A DNA stretch of 64,000 nt from Streptococcus suis S735 (GCF_000294495.1 NC_018526.1:1116001-1180000), one strand, 5' to 3'; counted from the stretch's first letter, positions 1 through 10,081 are shown. Notes: generated by a model not told the origin, from the sequence alone. Numbers and translations are program-made.

Positions 1-628
1 GATACATGCATTGTGTATTATCTACAACAATAAATACATTCAACTCTTTCAAGAGATTTGCACACCAAATACCATCTTCATATAAATATCCACTCAAGAA
101 ATTAAGAGCAGAGGTAAATTTATCTCTTCTGACACACTTATTCCAAGCAGGGGTGATTAGGGCTCCTGTTTCAACGAGTAAGCGCGTATCTGTAATAACC
201 TGATGAAACGGTAATTTTTTAGAAAAATTTCGAACTGCTACATCATCCTTACCGTAAAAGTAGGAAAATGGATAGATAACTGCATCAATAACTTCATCAT
301 GTGAAATTATTTCTCTATTAACTTCATCTAAAAAGCATATATCGGTCCAAAAGTCATCTCCATCCAGAAATAAAATATAGTCACCACTAGCATTCTTTAT
401 CCCTGTATTTCTGGCTGCAGATAATCCCCCATTAGTTTGATGAAATACCTTCACCCTATCATCTTTAGCTGCTAATTTATCGCATATATTGGAGGTTTTA
501 CCATCTGTAGAACCGTCATCTACCAACAATATTTCAAACTCTTCATAAGTCTGATTCAGTACACTATACACACATTCTTCCAGATAATCAGCAACATTGT
601 ACGCTGGGATAATAACGGAAAACTTCAC
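1..628 (-). CDS. Glycosyltransferase family 2, 3' end beyond the window
   Basis: Likely transfers a sugar from an activated donor during cell-wall polysaccharide assembly. The N-terminus reads KFSVIIPAYNVADYLEEC, followed by LLVDDGSTDG, GGLSAARNTG and ILFLDGDD, which is the GT-A nucleotide-sugar fold of family GT2 with the DxD-type metal motif. The start is a GTG at 628, two bases after the stop of the GT8 gene, so the two are translationally linked. About 209 codons are present and the C-terminus lies outside the window. It is the last visible gene of the rgp-linked cluster. Family is clear; acceptor and sugar are unknown. Confidence 0.85.
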   Translation of the reverse strand, partial: MKFSVIIPAYNVADYLEECVYSVLNQTYEEFEILLVDDGSTDGKTSNICDKLAAKDDRVKVFHQTNGGLSAARNTGIKNASGDYILFLDGDDFWTDICFLDEVNREIISHDEVIDAVIYPFSYFYGKDDVAVRNFSKKLPFHQVITDTRLLVETGALITPAWNKCVRRDKFTSALNFLSGYLYEDGIWCANLLKELNVFIVVDNTQCMY

Positions 629-630
629 AC

Positions 631-1620
631 CTAGACTCCTTTTTGTAATCTAATTTTCCTATATTTCATGAATACAGGAATTAAGACTGTAATAATTTTA
701 TAACGCAACATTGGAAAAGGCTTCATAACCATGTTAAAAAGATTAAAACAGAAAAAGTAAAACTGCCAACCACTCTCAAATTGAGTACCTCTCCATGGCG
801 TCTGATTTAATGCAGAAACATAGTCCTCTCTAAATCGATGTTTATTTCCGATTCTCCATGGACGTTCTTCACCTAAAAAATGAACAATACGTGGTTGCTT
901 ACGAATTTTTACAAATTCTTCTTTTGAAATAAACGTTGAAGGCCTACTTAATTTTTCCAACGTACGATATGGATAAACATCAAAAATATTAAAATAATTA
1001 TAAGTGATTGAGAGTGTTTTTATCTCTTCTTTCAATGCTCCATTCAGTGCATCTTGATCATTAGCAAAAAGCTCTCCATTTTTTTCTTTATAATAATCAA
1101 AAATAATTGTTCCTATACTTTTTGAACGCCACCGTTTCAAATCGATTAGAAGAACTCCCGCATTATGATATGTATACGTACCCAAATTTAAGCCTTCTCT
1201 TCTCTCAGATGAAGCTGTCGGTTCTGGGCACATTCCAAGGACTTTCCCCTCCAAATCTACTTCCCATAGCTCCCGAATATTTTCTAAAACTAAAGTATCT
1301 CCATCTAAATAGATGATTCTATCAACTTCTTCGGGCAGTAATTTATCTACAAGTAATCTTGCAAGTACAACCGAAGCCCAACCATTTGTGTCAACTTCAA
1401 AATCAAAATATGATTCCAAGTTTTCCAATTCAACGATTGTCAATTTATTTCCTCCGTCGGTAACAAATTGATGAAGGTTTTCTTTATTCTGTTGACTTAT
1501 ACCATCTGAGAAAAGATAAAAATGGCATGTATCGTCTTCGTCTAATGTTCGCATGATTGAGCCCATACAAGCTGCAACTTGCGGAACAAAAGCATCATTC
1601 AATGTAAATAATATATTCAC
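631..1620 (-). CDS. Glycosyltransferase family 8
   Basis: A GT8-type retaining transferase (galactosyl/glucosyl type) with N-terminal VNILFTLNDAFVPQVA, the metal-binding DGD in IYLDGDTLV, and the later HFLGEERPW motif that usually closes the donor site. The open frame extends to a GTG at 1635, but GTG at 1620 is preferred: it has GAGGG upstream and gives the usual GT8 N-terminus, about 329 residues. It follows the DUF2142 gene closely and precedes a GT2, so it probably builds the side group of the rhamnan. Soluble or peripheral at the inner membrane face. Specificity cannot be read from sequence. Confidence 0.85.
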   Translation of the reverse strand: MNILFTLNDAFVPQVAACMGSIMRTLDEDDTCHFYLFSDGISQQNKENLHQFVTDGGNKLTIVELENLESYFDFEVDTNGWASVVLARLLVDKLLPEEVDRIIYLDGDTLVLENIRELWEVDLEGKVLGMCPEPTASSERREGLNLGTYTYHNAGVLLIDLKRWRSKSIGTIIFDYYKEKNGELFANDQDALNGALKEEIKTLSITYNYFNIFDVYPYRTLEKLSRPSTFISKEEFVKIRKQPRIVHFLGEERPWRIGNKHRFREDYVSALNQTPWRGTQFESGWQFYFFCFNLFNMVMKPFPMLRYKIITVLIPVFMKYRKIRLQKGV

Positions 1621-1642
1621 GTTTCCCTCTTCCACTATCTTC

Positions 1643-2950
1643 TTACACCCAATAATAATCCACTATCAAAAATAGATACATGATAAAGTTAATGACTACT
1701 GTGCCAGTGAGCAACCGTATCAAATACTTCTGTTTTACCGATACACTTACCTGCTCTTTTAACATTAAACATGCCGGAAATAGATAGACTAAAAACGGAG
1801 TAAAGTATCTTCCTTGTGCCCCTTGAGAAATCATTGCATTTGGTCCAATAGCTGTCGGTGTCCAGGCAAAATACATGCCCGCTACAATGATAGCTACCTG
1901 AACAGGGAGTACAAATAACGACGCAAGACCTTCTGTTTTACTTATCTTTAAATTTCCATCATTAAATAATAATAACGTAAAAATGAAAATATCTATGAAA
2001 ATTAACCAGAGAGGTAGTTGAGTGACAAACCAGCCAAAATAACCAAAAATACCAACCGTTAAAATACCATTAAGATGATCATTTCTATTATTGATAAATA
2101 AACTGTTTATCATCACTTTCACAAAGTGCACGACACCACCTCTATTATGTAGGAATAGATAGCTAACAAGTAAAACTAGTCCAAACCCTAAAATAAGAAT
2201 TGGTAATCTTCTCTTTTGAATCCATTTTAAAATCGAATTAAACTTAGATAAGACGCCTTCAAATTCAAAATCAACAAAAAACAATAGTGCCAAAAGTAAA
2301 ATATTATTTGCTTTTGTTAGATATAGTAGCAAGGATAGTAATATTAAGTTAATAAATTTCCTGGTGGTCAGTACCTTGTCTACCAATAAGTTAACATAAA
2401 AAACAAAAAATGCAACAACAGCCAGATAGTTCACCACATCATAAGACAGTGAGCCAGCCTGCTGAATCATCATAGGTAAAAGTGAGACAAAAAACAGGGT
2501 CATCTTCCCATACTTTATTTTTTTTATCAAATAGTAGATACCTATAATATAGACTATTGTATTAAAAAGGCGCCCTATAGTGACCATCATACCATATGAC
2601 GGATAAAGCAATTTACCTACAACTAGACCAATTAGCTGAGGTGTACTCATTAACGATTTCAGAGAAAAATCGATAGATAATTTGTCCTTTGAAAAATCAC
2701 GAATTTTGGTAAAAAGGCTTGAATATTCTGTAGAATCAACTGCATGAATCTCCGGTTCTGAATACGTAAAATCTGCTGCCCGTAATTCATTCATTGCCTC
2801 AGTATCTCTACTTGTCGGAGAATCAAATAATATATTCCACGACATAAAAGCATGTGTTGCTTCATCAGGAACCTTTGTCACAGGCATAACAAATATTGAA
2901 ATTAACAAAAAGGGGATTGCTAACCTTAAAAATAATTTTTCTATCTTCAT
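1643..2950 (-). CDS. DUF2142-type polytopic membrane protein, possible GT-C glycosyltransferase
   Basis: 435 residues with about ten hydrophobic helices. The first extracytoplasmic loop carries PDEATHAF and a late loop carries QGRYFTPFL; both patterns are typical of the DUF2142 membrane family, which resembles GT-C transferases using lipid-linked sugars on the outer face. The ATG at 2950 overlaps the flippase stop (ATGA), so the longer reading from 3022 is rejected. Position directly after a Wzx-type flippase recalls the GacK-GacL pair of group A Streptococcus, where a flipped lipid-linked sugar is added to the rhamnan outside the cell. That role is inferred, not shown. Confidence 0.75.
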   Translation of the reverse strand: MKIEKLFLRLAIPFLLISIFVMPVTKVPDEATHAFMSWNILFDSPTSRDTEAMNELRAADFTYSEPEIHAVDSTEYSSLFTKIRDFSKDKLSIDFSLKSLMSTPQLIGLVVGKLLYPSYGMMVTIGRLFNTIVYIIGIYYLIKKIKYGKMTLFFVSLLPMMIQQAGSLSYDVVNYLAVVAFFVFYVNLLVDKVLTTRKFINLILLSLLLYLTKANNILLLALLFFVDFEFEGVLSKFNSILKWIQKRRLPILILGFGLVLLVSYLFLHNRGGVVHFVKVMINSLFINNRNDHLNGILTVGIFGYFGWFVTQLPLWLIFIDIFIFTLLLFNDGNLKISKTEGLASLFVLPVQVAIIVAGMYFAWTPTAIGPNAMISQGAQGRYFTPFLVYLFPACLMLKEQVSVSVKQKYLIRLLTGTVVINFIMYLFLIVDYYWV

Positions 2951-4206
2951 TCTTGTACTTCCCAATTCAAATGTTTTTGCAATTTTAGATATATTACTAA
3001 AGAAATTAAAAACCAAGTCCACATCGAACTAACAAAAGCAATAGCTGCCCCCAATATTCCATAATATTCTACCAATGGATTAGAAATCAATATGGATAAT
3101 AAACAAGAAATTGCAAATGAAATTACGAGATACTTTTGCTTCCTCAAAACAGTAAGCATGTTATCACAAATGGTTGCAAAGGTACTCGCAATTCCCCCAA
3201 GCATTGTTATAATAAAGCTGAGCCAATATTTATTAAGATTCGTTCCGTAGAGAATATTTAATGCTGGAATCCCCAATACTATTCCCCCAACCAAAACTAA
3301 CACAGCTAATCCGACAACCATTTTAACGATACGCTTCTGATATTGTTTAAATTGATTATAGTCCCCAGCTCTTCTATATATAGCCAACTGAGTTATCATG
3401 GGTCTAAACAAAATCAACAAAATATTCATTGAAAAAACAGGCATAAATAAAATATTAAAATCTCTTTGAACACCTGTTCCTATAACACCTCTCTCAAAAA
3501 AAGTATTGAGAGCATATTTAGGTTGATTATAGATAGTAACAAGTAAAAATGCATTAATAAATAACGGCAAACATTCTAATAATATATTTTTAATGGCTTT
3601 CAAATTAATTTCTTCTTTGATAACCCTCGTAAATTGAAACAAATTCGTAACATCAAAAAAGAAAACAAATAAATATGAACTAATTACTAGATAGATTAAT
3701 GAGAGTAGCAGGTTATTGGTTATAAACAAACCAAGTCCAAATGTCAAAATCACAATAGAGTTTCTCAAAAAAAGTGATTTACCTGCAATATCTAGCCGAG
3801 CATTTTGTTGGAACAATCCTTGAAAAACATCCGATAGAGCATCACTTCCGCGATACAAACAGATTAGGAAAATACAAACAGATTTTTGAAATTCATATTT
3901 AGACAGAAAAATATAGCTTAAGGCAAGTAATAGCATAATAGTGATTGTTATAAGCCTTGTTGCAAGATACTGGCTAAACGAAAACTTTTTCGAAACATCA
4001 GTAGCTTGATAATCTCTTACCTGAAAAGTAGCAATGATTACAAAAAGATTTGCTACTGCATAAGCAAAACTAAAAATATCAGCCTCTAGTTCCGTCAACA
4101 AACGTGTTACTAGTAACAATAAAAATATTGATATTGCTGCTGAGGAAATACTTCCTAATAAATTCCAAATAAATATTGTCTTTGGTGATACTATTCTGCT
4201 CTTCAC
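2947..4206 (-). CDS. Wzx-like polysaccharide flippase (MOP superfamily)
   Basis: 419 residues, about 12 to 14 hydrophobic helices, with the N-terminus FIWNLLGSISSAAISIFLLL typical of polysaccharide exporters. It would flip an undecaprenyl-linked sugar across the membrane. The start is a GTG at 4206 with AGGGG eight bases upstream; no ATG is better placed. Because the rhamnan backbone here has its own ABC exporter (rgpC/rgpD), a separate flippase implies a second lipid-linked product, most simply a side-chain sugar, as with GacK in S. pyogenes. Substrate unknown. Confidence 0.8.
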   Translation of the reverse strand: MKSRIVSPKTIFIWNLLGSISSAAISIFLLLLVTRLLTELEADIFSFAYAVANLFVIIATFQVRDYQATDVSKKFSFSQYLATRLITITIMLLLALSYIFLSKYEFQKSVCIFLICLYRGSDALSDVFQGLFQQNARLDIAGKSLFLRNSIVILTFGLGLFITNNLLLSLIYLVISSYLFVFFFDVTNLFQFTRVIKEEINLKAIKNILLECLPLFINAFLLVTIYNQPKYALNTFFERGVIGTGVQRDFNILFMPVFSMNILLILFRPMITQLAIYRRAGDYNQFKQYQKRIVKMVVGLAVLVLVGGIVLGIPALNILYGTNLNKYWLSFIITMLGGIASTFATICDNMLTVLRKQKYLVISFAISCLLSILISNPLVEYYGILGAAIAFVSSMWTWFLISLVIYLKLQKHLNWEVQE

Positions 4207-4238
4207 ACTATCTTCCCCTCGTTTGTCATCCGTTATCC

Positions 4239-5963
4239 CTAATTTTTTAATAGAGATTTCTTTATCATCTTAAACACACTTACAATCCCAACAGATATTA
4301 TCTTTAGTGTCCTTCTCAGTCCAATTTGTAAAAATTCCTTTTCTTCAATAATTAAACGTAATTCTCTTTCGCTAGAAAAACTAATCTTTTCCAATATTGG
4401 ACTCACATTTTCAGTATTCTCGACCACTGCATAATCGTTTGATAAATCCCACGCGCTATAAATAAATAATATTGGAACTAGCAATAATCTATCTTCTTTT
4501 GAAAAATCAATGTTTCTAAATTTCTCCTCAATCTTTTTATAGTGTTCTGTTTTTATCCAATACCAACTTACTTCTTCTCCAATTATATAAGGCACTTTAT
4601 AAAAATCAACTTTCTTAGTTCTCACAAGTGATTCATAAAGTATATTCAATTGACGAATAAGTTCTGGATTGCCCTCTCGAAGACTTTTTCTATCATATCT
4701 TTGATTGGTTGTTAAGTCTGGAATAACTACAGCCAAATTAGATTGTGATTCAAAATTAGAAATCACCGCATCAAATGATGTAAAAAACATTTTCCTCAAC
4801 TGATACCTGTCAATAATATCCTCTACAGAATATTTTGTTTTATTTGTTTGTTTAACAGTTATATGAGCAAGATATTTGGCATCTCCCATATAGTTGTTTA
4901 CTATTTCAAAAAAATGCAATTCATCTGTGAGTTTTACAATTTGGGCTCGCAATTTGTAAGTAGACAAATATCTCTCAACTATACTAAAATTATTTGAAAA
5001 ATCAGTTTCTGGCAATGTTATTAGTAACTGACACCTATCAGATATTTTGCATAACTCTTCAATGTATTCTTCAAAAATAGACACTGATTCTATGTGAATA
5101 TGAAGAAGTACCGACGTCGAAGAACGAACGGTCTCCGTCGTTTGCGAAACCCGTATTGGAGGAATAAAACTCGTACCCGGAATAATTATCTGCCTCAAAT
5201 GCCTCTCGATTAATTCAACTGGATATTTCGTTTTCATCCTAATAAGATGTAATAAAGAGTATATTCTATCTGGATATTCGGTAAAACTCTTTATTTTTAT
5301 GAATGGAACATTATTTTTAAGTATAACTTCTGGATATTCTAGTGTAATGTTGCTATTTTCAAGGGTTTTACAACAAATGGACGTATCTAATGCACACTTA
5401 TAGCTATAGCCCTCTGATAAAAGTATTTTTGTCAATTGGCTCTCATATAATTTTATAACATCTTGAATATCTGTTAACTCACTTACCGATGACCAAAAAC
5501 CAACAAATGCTTGACTCTGCAAGATTCGTTTTTTAAATACCATAAAATATGACTGTAAATGTTCCGGGACAACTACACTATCTATTTTTGTCTCTAAGTG
5601 ATTGGTCATCCCCCAAAAATCTACATCAACATCACTGTCAAATTGACTATAATAATCCTCTAGGTCCCAGAGGGGGCCGAAACATGTATCATTCATCAGA
5701 GTTACCGAATCATATTGATAAAATGTTACTTGATTCAGCCCTTCTTTCCATGCCGCAAAATCATAACCAATATTATCTCTTTGGATAAAAAAATCAATCA
5801 GTCGTTCCGACTGTAAATATTGTACTATGTCCTTTGAAACATGGCTGTTAGAAACAAAAACTATGTCTGAATAAATACTTCGTATCGACTTTAATTGATA
5901 ATAAATATATTCACTGACAACATTATATTTATTATAGTGAACATATACCAACAAACGCGACAT
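4239..5963 (-). CDS. rgpF: Rhamnan synthesis protein F (RgpF)
   Basis: 574 residues. The N-terminal part (LLVYVHYNKYNVVSEYI, then VTLMNDTCFGP and DVDFWGMTNH) is the RgpF domain found in rhamnose-glucose polysaccharide clusters, where it contributes to rhamnan backbone elongation. The ATG at 5963 has GGAGG six bases upstream, so the frame extending to 6002 into rgpD is not used. The gene directly follows rgpD. The S. mutans rgpE gene, which sits between D and F there, is absent here. Family assignment is good; the exact linkage it makes is not determined. Confidence 0.88.
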   Translation of the reverse strand: MSRLLVYVHYNKYNVVSEYIYYQLKSIRSIYSDIVFVSNSHVSKDIVQYLQSERLIDFFIQRDNIGYDFAAWKEGLNQVTFYQYDSVTLMNDTCFGPLWDLEDYYSQFDSDVDVDFWGMTNHLETKIDSVVVPEHLQSYFMVFKKRILQSQAFVGFWSSVSELTDIQDVIKLYESQLTKILLSEGYSYKCALDTSICCKTLENSNITLEYPEVILKNNVPFIKIKSFTEYPDRIYSLLHLIRMKTKYPVELIERHLRQIIIPGTSFIPPIRVSQTTETVRSSTSVLLHIHIESVSIFEEYIEELCKISDRCQLLITLPETDFSNNFSIVERYLSTYKLRAQIVKLTDELHFFEIVNNYMGDAKYLAHITVKQTNKTKYSVEDIIDRYQLRKMFFTSFDAVISNFESQSNLAVVIPDLTTNQRYDRKSLREGNPELIRQLNILYESLVRTKKVDFYKVPYIIGEEVSWYWIKTEHYKKIEEKFRNIDFSKEDRLLLVPILFIYSAWDLSNDYAVVENTENVSPILEKISFSSERELRLIIEEKEFLQIGLRRTLKIISVGIVSVFKMIKKSLLKN

Positions 5964-5983
5964 TCTGCCTCCGTTATATTTTA

Positions 5984-7198
5984 TTAATCTAGCAGCTCCC
6001 ATTGGCTATTTCTCTGAATAAACCCGGTCGCTGCGTCTTCCTCTGCAATATTATCAGTACTAAACTTCCTACTAATAAAAATAGCTGGTGTGTCAGAAGT
6101 CTTGGCAAATAATAACGGCTGCTTATTACTATTTCGTACTGACACCGCCATTTTTAATTTTGCCTGATTAATTGAAGGTAGCTTACATTTCACTCGGAAA
6201 AACTTCTCGCCTTTGCCAAACGTTTTTAAATCCATAGAATTGTCGTTATATACATCAAAATGACGTTCTAAATCTAAAAATGTAAATGCAACATGTGTTT
6301 CAATATCTTCTAAAACCGTATATCTAAACTCGATTTCAATTGATTCATCTGGTTCAATTTGATTTTTTGAGACCAGGTTAATCTGCAAATCTTTTACAAT
6401 ATCACTCTGATGCAGAGGTTCTTCGTTTTCTGTAACTTCACTTATTGAGGCAAGCACATTATCAAAACTGTATTGATTAGCTACATCATCAGGTTCTCCT
6501 AATGCCTTGACGTATCCTTTCTCTATAAGAAGAGCTTTATTACAATACTTTTTCACAGCTCCCATATCATGGGTGACAAGAATGGTCGTTTTTCCACTTT
6601 TTTTACGCTCTAGGAAGTAATCATTACATTTACGCTGAAAGGCCTCATCACCGACTGCTAGAACCTCATCAAGTATCAGAATATCTCCTTGAGCTTTAAT
6701 GGCAACTGAAAAGGCTAAACGTACCTGCATACCACTAGAATAATTTTTCAGCTTTTGATTCATGAATTCACTTAATTCCGCAAATTCAACAATATCATCA
6801 TACATTGCATCAATTTCTTCTGCAGTAAATCCTAACATCGCACCGTTTAGGTATACATTTTCCTTACCAGTTAGTTCCGGATTAAAACCAACACCAAGTT
6901 CAATAAAAGAAACTAATTTACCATCCACAGCTACAGTCCCTCTTTCAGGAACATATATTTGAGATAAAATTTTTAACAGTGTAGACTTACCAGAACCATT
7001 GCGCCCAACAATTCCAAAAAAATCTCCTTTTTCAACTTCGAAACTGATATCCTGCAAAACATTATACTCTACGTAGCCTTTAATCCCTTTAAATAAATTG
7101 ACTAAAGTAGTTCTTAGACTCTGACTACTCTCCGTTGGAAGCTTAAAACTCTTGCTAACATGTTCTACTTTCACAGCAATATTATTATTTTTTACCAT
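5984..7198 (-). CDS. rgpD: Polysaccharide ABC exporter, ATP-binding subunit RgpD
   Basis: ATPase driving export of the lipid-linked rhamnan. Walker A GRNGSGKST (about residue 65), signature NYSSGMQVRLAF, Walker B DILILDEVLAVGD and the switch histidine in LVTHD are all present. At 404 residues it is longer than a plain exporter ATPase; the last 150 residues form a Wzt-like C-terminal extension (EPDESIEIEFRYTV and following) that may bind the glycan. Start ATG overlaps the rgpC stop (TAATG). Works with the RgpC permease at the inner face of the membrane. Confidence 0.92.
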   Translation of the reverse strand: MVKNNNIAVKVEHVSKSFKLPTESSQSLRTTLVNLFKGIKGYVEYNVLQDISFEVEKGDFFGIVGRNGSGKSTLLKILSQIYVPERGTVAVDGKLVSFIELGVGFNPELTGKENVYLNGAMLGFTAEEIDAMYDDIVEFAELSEFMNQKLKNYSSGMQVRLAFSVAIKAQGDILILDEVLAVGDEAFQRKCNDYFLERKKSGKTTILVTHDMGAVKKYCNKALLIEKGYVKALGEPDDVANQYSFDNVLASISEVTENEEPLHQSDIVKDLQINLVSKNQIEPDESIEIEFRYTVLEDIETHVAFTFLDLERHFDVYNDNSMDLKTFGKGEKFFRVKCKLPSINQAKLKMAVSVRNSNKQPLLFAKTSDTPAIFISRKFSTDNIAEEDAATGFIQRNSQWELLD

Positions 7199-8004
7199 TA
7201 CAAAATCTCCGCAAACTTTTTGGCATTTTTTCTAAACACAGTTATACCCAATAGGTAAACAACGACTGGAAGAATATACGGAATTGCCACAATAACAGGA
7301 TTTTCTATCAATTCACTAACTGTAGTATTCCCAGAATAAACAATAAAATGTCTCAAGTCTTGAATAATTTGTGCAACAGGGTTCAACATCATCAACTTAG
7401 CAAATGTTACTTGCCCACGCTGTAAAATAAATGTCAATGAATAAATAATTGGTGTCGCATACAATCCAGCCTGTAAGAACACTTCCCAAATTGGACCAAT
7501 ATCTCTAAATCTTACAAATAAGGAAGATAGAATGAAAGCTATACCTGTTGCTAGTAACGCCAATTCAAAAAACAATGGGATTATAACTAAAACGGACCAA
7601 GTAAAGGGAACCCCGTTAATAGCAGCAAATACAAACACAACCATTAAGTTAATGGCGTAATTAATTGCAGCTCCTGCAACTGAAGAAAAGACAATAATTT
7701 CTTTCGAAAAATTCAATTTACGCAACAAATCTCCGCGTGAAACAATAGACATCATCCCCATATTAGTTGCTTCTGTAAAAAAGTTCCATGTTACCATACC
7801 CAATAGTAGCCCTACTGCATAATGAGGAGTTCCATCATCAAAGCGCAAAAAACGAACAAATACTAAATACATAATTGTAAAAAGTAACATCGGTTTCAAA
7901 ATCGACCAGAGATGCCCAATGAGAGAACCTTGGTAACGTAATTTAAAATCTGTTTTAATCATCTCTCTTAAGAGTATTTGATTTTCTTTATTTAATAAAT
8001 TCAT
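7198..8004 (-). CDS. rgpC: Polysaccharide ABC exporter, permease RgpC
   Basis: 268-residue ABC-2 type membrane protein with six predicted helices and the early amphipathic segment FKLRYQGSLIGHLWSILKPM characteristic of the Wzm/TagG group. Forms the channel for exporting the lipid-linked rhamnan with RgpD. Separated from rgpB by two bases and overlapping rgpD by one, so the three genes are translated as one unit. Length is normal for the family. Confidence 0.92.
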   Translation of the reverse strand: MNLLNKENQILLREMIKTDFKLRYQGSLIGHLWSILKPMLLFTIMYLVFVRFLRFDDGTPHYAVGLLLGMVTWNFFTEATNMGMMSIVSRGDLLRKLNFSKEIIVFSSVAGAAINYAINLMVVFVFAAINGVPFTWSVLVIIPLFFELALLATGIAFILSSLFVRFRDIGPIWEVFLQAGLYATPIIYSLTFILQRGQVTFAKLMMLNPVAQIIQDLRHFIVYSGNTTVSELIENPVIVAIPYILPVVVYLLGITVFRKNAKKFAEIL

Positions 8005-8006
8005 AA

Positions 8007-8936
8007 CTATTCCTTATATGCAAATTTTGTCACAATCAGTGTTGTGAATACTAATGTATGGAAGGTTTTGTTTTTTCTTAAACCATATTTTCTCAAAATC
8101 CTGAATCGTTCAAGCATTGGTTTATCCATAATGGTTACAAAGGCTTCTATTAATTCTCTATTTGATTGAGAAAGGGGCATTTGTAATAAATGCCGGGCTT
8201 GTTTTTGACTATTTTTAATCAAGTCCCAATAAACTGCAAATAAAATATGAGGGCGAATCCATTTTTTAAAGCGTTTTGAGAGTGTTCGAGCCCCTAAAAC
8301 ATTATCAGAATGCTGGCGATAGAGTTCGCCAGGCTTGTCAATAAAAACCAGTTTACCCAAAGCCGAGGCCAACAAAGCTAAATACCAGTCATGCATCAAA
8401 ATATCCTCAGTTACTTGCCACATTTCAGCAAGATGATGATTAATCATGGCGACACCGCCAGTTACAGTATTCTCAGTCAACTCTTGCACCAATTCCGTAT
8501 TGGCATGATGAGATTGAGATTTTACCATGCTTTCTGCCATAACTTCTAGATTTTGATTGACAACTTTGAGGTCCATATAAACCATCAATGGCAAATTTGT
8601 TGGATAGGCTTGTGCTTTTTTCAGGCTAACTTCCAGTTTATTTGGTAGCCAAACATCATCTTGGTCACTGAAAAAATAGAAATCAGCAGTATCATAATGA
8701 ACTAGCCTATGAAAACTTTTGATGACACCGAGATTTTCGTCTGTCTCAACATCTATGAAGTGAATTCGCTGATCTTGTTCAACAAAATCTTTAATAATCT
8801 CTCTAGTTCGATCACTGGAACCATCATCACGAATGAATAGTGTCCAGTCTATGTATGACTGTTCTTGGATAGAGCGAATTTGCTCAGCTAAGAACTGTTG
8901 ACCATTGTAGGTCGACATGAGTATATTTACTTTCAT
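8007..8936 (-). CDS. rgpB: Rhamnosyltransferase RgpB (GT2)
   Basis: 309-residue GT2 enzyme with NILMSTYNGQQFLAEQI, IRDDGSSDRT, FFSDQDDVW and the acceptor-side sequence DWYLALLAS, the usual RgpB/GacC layout. It adds rhamnose from dTDP-L-rhamnose to the growing backbone on the cytoplasmic side. Its ATG overlaps the rgpA stop (ATGA). The substrate is made by rmlABCD encoded in this window at 17015-21103. Confidence 0.9.
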   Translation of the reverse strand: MKVNILMSTYNGQQFLAEQIRSIQEQSYIDWTLFIRDDGSSDRTREIIKDFVEQDQRIHFIDVETDENLGVIKSFHRLVHYDTADFYFFSDQDDVWLPNKLEVSLKKAQAYPTNLPLMVYMDLKVVNQNLEVMAESMVKSQSHHANTELVQELTENTVTGGVAMINHHLAEMWQVTEDILMHDWYLALLASALGKLVFIDKPGELYRQHSDNVLGARTLSKRFKKWIRPHILFAVYWDLIKNSQKQARHLLQMPLSQSNRELIEAFVTIMDKPMLERFRILRKYGLRKNKTFHTLVFTTLIVTKFAYKE

Positions 8937-10081
8937 TGTAAAAATAATTCCTCGTACTCTTGGACGATTTTTTCCCAGGTGTATTCATCCTTCATGTGTT
9001 TTTTCGCAATTTCTCCTAATTCCATCGCTTCAGCATTCTCATCAATTTGGTTAATTAATTGACTCAGGCTACCTGACTCCTTACTCCAATACCGAGCACC
9101 TTCTAGGGCAACTTTGCGGTTAAAATCAACACCTAAAACCAAATTTTCATTGGTTTGCGCCAGCGCTTCTAGGAGACTAGGATTGGTTCCTCCAACTTCA
9201 TGCCCATGAATATAAGCTCGACATTCTTGGCGCAGATACTTAAGTAGTTCTTGGTCATATACTGTTCCTACGAACTTAATCCGCTTATCGGATATAAAGC
9301 CTGTCTCATCTTTCAATTTTTGAAAATAGGCAGAGCCTTCATGGTTTGCAACGATGACTAAATCACGTCTCGTGTTACTTGCCATAAACTCCCTAATTGC
9401 TGTCACATAGTTATTCTCAGGTACAAAACGACCAATAATCAGATAAAATTCTTTCTCTTTAATGTTCCAATTTGTAAAATATTGGCGAACTTGCTCAGAT
9501 TCTTTTGTTAACTTAGTCGGACTTAAATCTGTACCATAGGCAATAAAGCGTGTATTGGTAGCCGAGTATTCAGATTGAATATAATCCTCAATTCCCTCAT
9601 TATCAGCAATAATCAAATCAGCATATTTGACCATCATTTTTTCAGAAAATTTTAGATACCTTTGGACTGGCTTAGCCCACTTGGCCCGTTTCCATTCCAA
9701 ACCATCTGGATTGACAAACAAGGTACCTCCAACAGAGTGAATCTGTTTCGCAAAAGGTACTATGAAGCCACCTATGGTATTTCCCAAGATATAGAAAATT
9801 GGTCGCTCTATCTGCTGTTCCTTAATGATTTTAAGGGCATAAGTGATCGCCATCATATCATAAGCAATCACACGAGCCGGTCCAAGTTTTGGTGGATTAA
9901 TTGTGAAGCAATCTGCACCCAGGTAGGTCGAATGTTGGTGATGACTTGTATCCGATAAACAAGCCACATGATAACAAATCTTCTCAGATTGCTGGTGACT
10001 GACCAATTGTTGGACAAAGGTCTCAAAGCCACCATATTTTGCTGGCAGTCCACGACTACCGATAATAAAAACGTGTTTCAT
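8933..10081 (-). CDS. rgpA: Rhamnosyltransferase RgpA (GT4, DUF1972 N-terminus)
   Basis: 382 residues. N-terminal FIIGSRGLPAKYGGFETFV is the DUF1972/GT4 signature of RgpA/GacB-type enzymes that put the first rhamnose on the lipid-linked acceptor sugar. The GT4 C-terminal lobe is represented by YLIIGRFVPENN and IHGHEVGGTNPSLLEAL. SD GGAGAGG lies just before the ATG at 10081. First gene of the rgp operon, with an extended -10 promoter about 30 bases upstream. Confidence 0.9.
   Translation of the reverse strand: MKHVFIIGSRGLPAKYGGFETFVQQLVSHQQSEKICYHVACLSDTSHHQHSTYLGADCFTINPPKLGPARVIAYDMMAITYALKIIKEQQIERPIFYILGNTIGGFIVPFAKQIHSVGGTLFVNPDGLEWKRAKWAKPVQRYLKFSEKMMVKYADLIIADNEGIEDYIQSEYSATNTRFIAYGTDLSPTKLTKESEQVRQYFTNWNIKEKEFYLIIGRFVPENNYVTAIREFMASNTRRDLVIVANHEGSAYFQKLKDETGFISDKRIKFVGTVYDQELLKYLRQECRAYIHGHEVGGTNPSLLEALAQTNENLVLGVDFNRKVALEGARYWSKESGSLSQLINQIDENAEAMELGEIAKKHMKDEYTWEKIVQEYEELFLQ

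Noticed and set aside
2951..3022. N-terminal extension of the DUF2142 protein
   Set aside because: It lies inside the flippase gene; the ATG at 2950 overlapping the flippase stop is the better start.
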